A stretch of DNA of 8,298 nucleotides from an uncultured Brevundimonas sp. (GTDB taxonomy: Bacteria > Pseudomonadota > Alphaproteobacteria > Caulobacterales > Caulobacteraceae): NCBI GenBank assembly GCA_946481405.1, contig CAMLNY010000028.1, forward strand, positions 1 to 8,298. Reading direction: 5' to 3'. Shown in pieces: positions 8,102 through 8,298 of this stretch (positions are counted from its first letter, which is position 1; each line of letters opens with the position of its first letter). A model generated the notes under the pieces. It did no database searches. It was not told the origin of the DNA and saw only the letters and a program-made list of their open reading frames with translations. A program made the position numbers and the translations under genes.

Positions 8102-8298
8102 ATGGGACAAACAGCGTCAATCGAGGTCGAGACCGAAGAACCCGCCGCCGGCAAGGCGTCGGGCAGCCAGACCCTGATGCGCGGCCTGGACGTGATCGAG
8201 GCCTACGTGACCGAGGTGCGCACGGCCGTCAAGGCGTCCTCCGGCATCAAGTCCATCGCCGACCTGAAGGGCAAGACCGTGGCCACCACCACCGGCAC
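8102..8298 (+). CDS. IclR-like regulator start joined in frame to ABC substrate-binding-protein-like sequence (partial, chimeric)
   Basis: Reads from ATG 8102 with AGGTGA (8089-8094) 7 bases upstream, and is open to the right edge (65 complete codons). Residues 1-34 end in SGSQTLMRGLDVIEA, the usual entry into the winged helix-turn-helix of IclR-family regulators, and a divergent IclR gene next to a sugar-acid operon is a common arrangement. From about residue 35 the expected helix-turn-helix (LAxxTGLxRSTxHR) is absent. Instead YVTEVRTAVKASSGIKSIADLKGKTVATTTGT reads like the middle of a polar-amino-acid ABC transporter periplasmic binding protein, a family unrelated to DNA binding and normally exported, while no signal peptide is present here. 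The other two frames after 8200 do not restore IclR sequence. The join lies near 8198-8206. I regard the product as non-functional or an assembly artefact; the true gene is probably an IclR regulator of the rhamnonate operon. Confidence 0.6.
   Translation, partial: MGQTASIEVETEEPAAGKASGSQTLMRGLDVIEAYVTEVRTAVKASSGIKSIADLKGKTVATTTG

Overview
The window looks like a carbohydrate-utilisation locus from a high-GC Gram-negative bacterium, most likely an alphaproteobacterium of the Caulobacterales (Brevundimonas/Caulobacter-like) or Sphingomonadales. This rests on the strong G/C bias at third codon positions, on the 'DEIVVTGFRSSLQ...DFPDQNLAEAIQR' style of TonB-dependent receptor typical of those orders, and on Tat and lipoprotein export signals. 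It is an inference; no taxonomic marker gene is present.

Seven genes run leftward on the minus strand as one apparent operon. In order of transcription they are: L-rhamnonate dehydratase RhmD (7964-6771), an FAH-family 2,4-diketo-3-deoxy-sugar-acid hydrolase (6755-5904), an SDR dehydrogenase (5907-5161), a COG3618-type amidohydrolase that is probably the sugar lactonase (5149-4247), an exported lipoprotein resembling six-hairpin glycosidases (4189-1886), a Tat-exported beta-propeller protein of the oligogalacturonate-lyase type (1860-427), and the N-terminus of a TonB-dependent receptor that leaves the window at its left edge (281-1). Gaps are 15, -3 (ATGA overlap), 11, 57, 25 and 145 bases. 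Only the last is large enough for a separate promoter, and it holds two good inverted repeats.

The first four genes fit the non-phosphorylative L-rhamnose pathway of the Sphingomonas (diketo-hydrolase) type: L-rhamnono-lactone -> L-rhamnonate -> 2-keto-3-deoxy-L-rhamnonate -> 2,4-diketo-3-deoxy-L-rhamnonate -> pyruvate + L-lactate. The next three would supply the sugar: a receptor for oligosaccharides in the outer membrane, and a lyase-like and a glycosidase-like enzyme at the cell surface or in the periplasm. The likely source is a rhamnose-containing plant or algal glycan (rhamnogalacturonan, rhamnose-capped arabinogalactan or ulvan). No L-rhamnose 1-dehydrogenase and no inner-membrane sugar transporter lie in the window.

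Divergently, at 8102, a plus-strand gene begins like an IclR-family regulator. After about 34 codons it turns in frame into sequence that reads like an amino-acid ABC transporter substrate-binding protein. This chimera at the right edge is most simply an assembly join or a deletion fusion. The most interesting biology is the two poorly characterised exported proteins (possible new glycosidase and lyase specificities) tied to the rhamnonate pathway, and the CACCGGTG-type operator in front of the receptor gene. No RNA genes, CRISPR arrays or mobile elements were seen, and no stretch over 300 bases lacks a gene.
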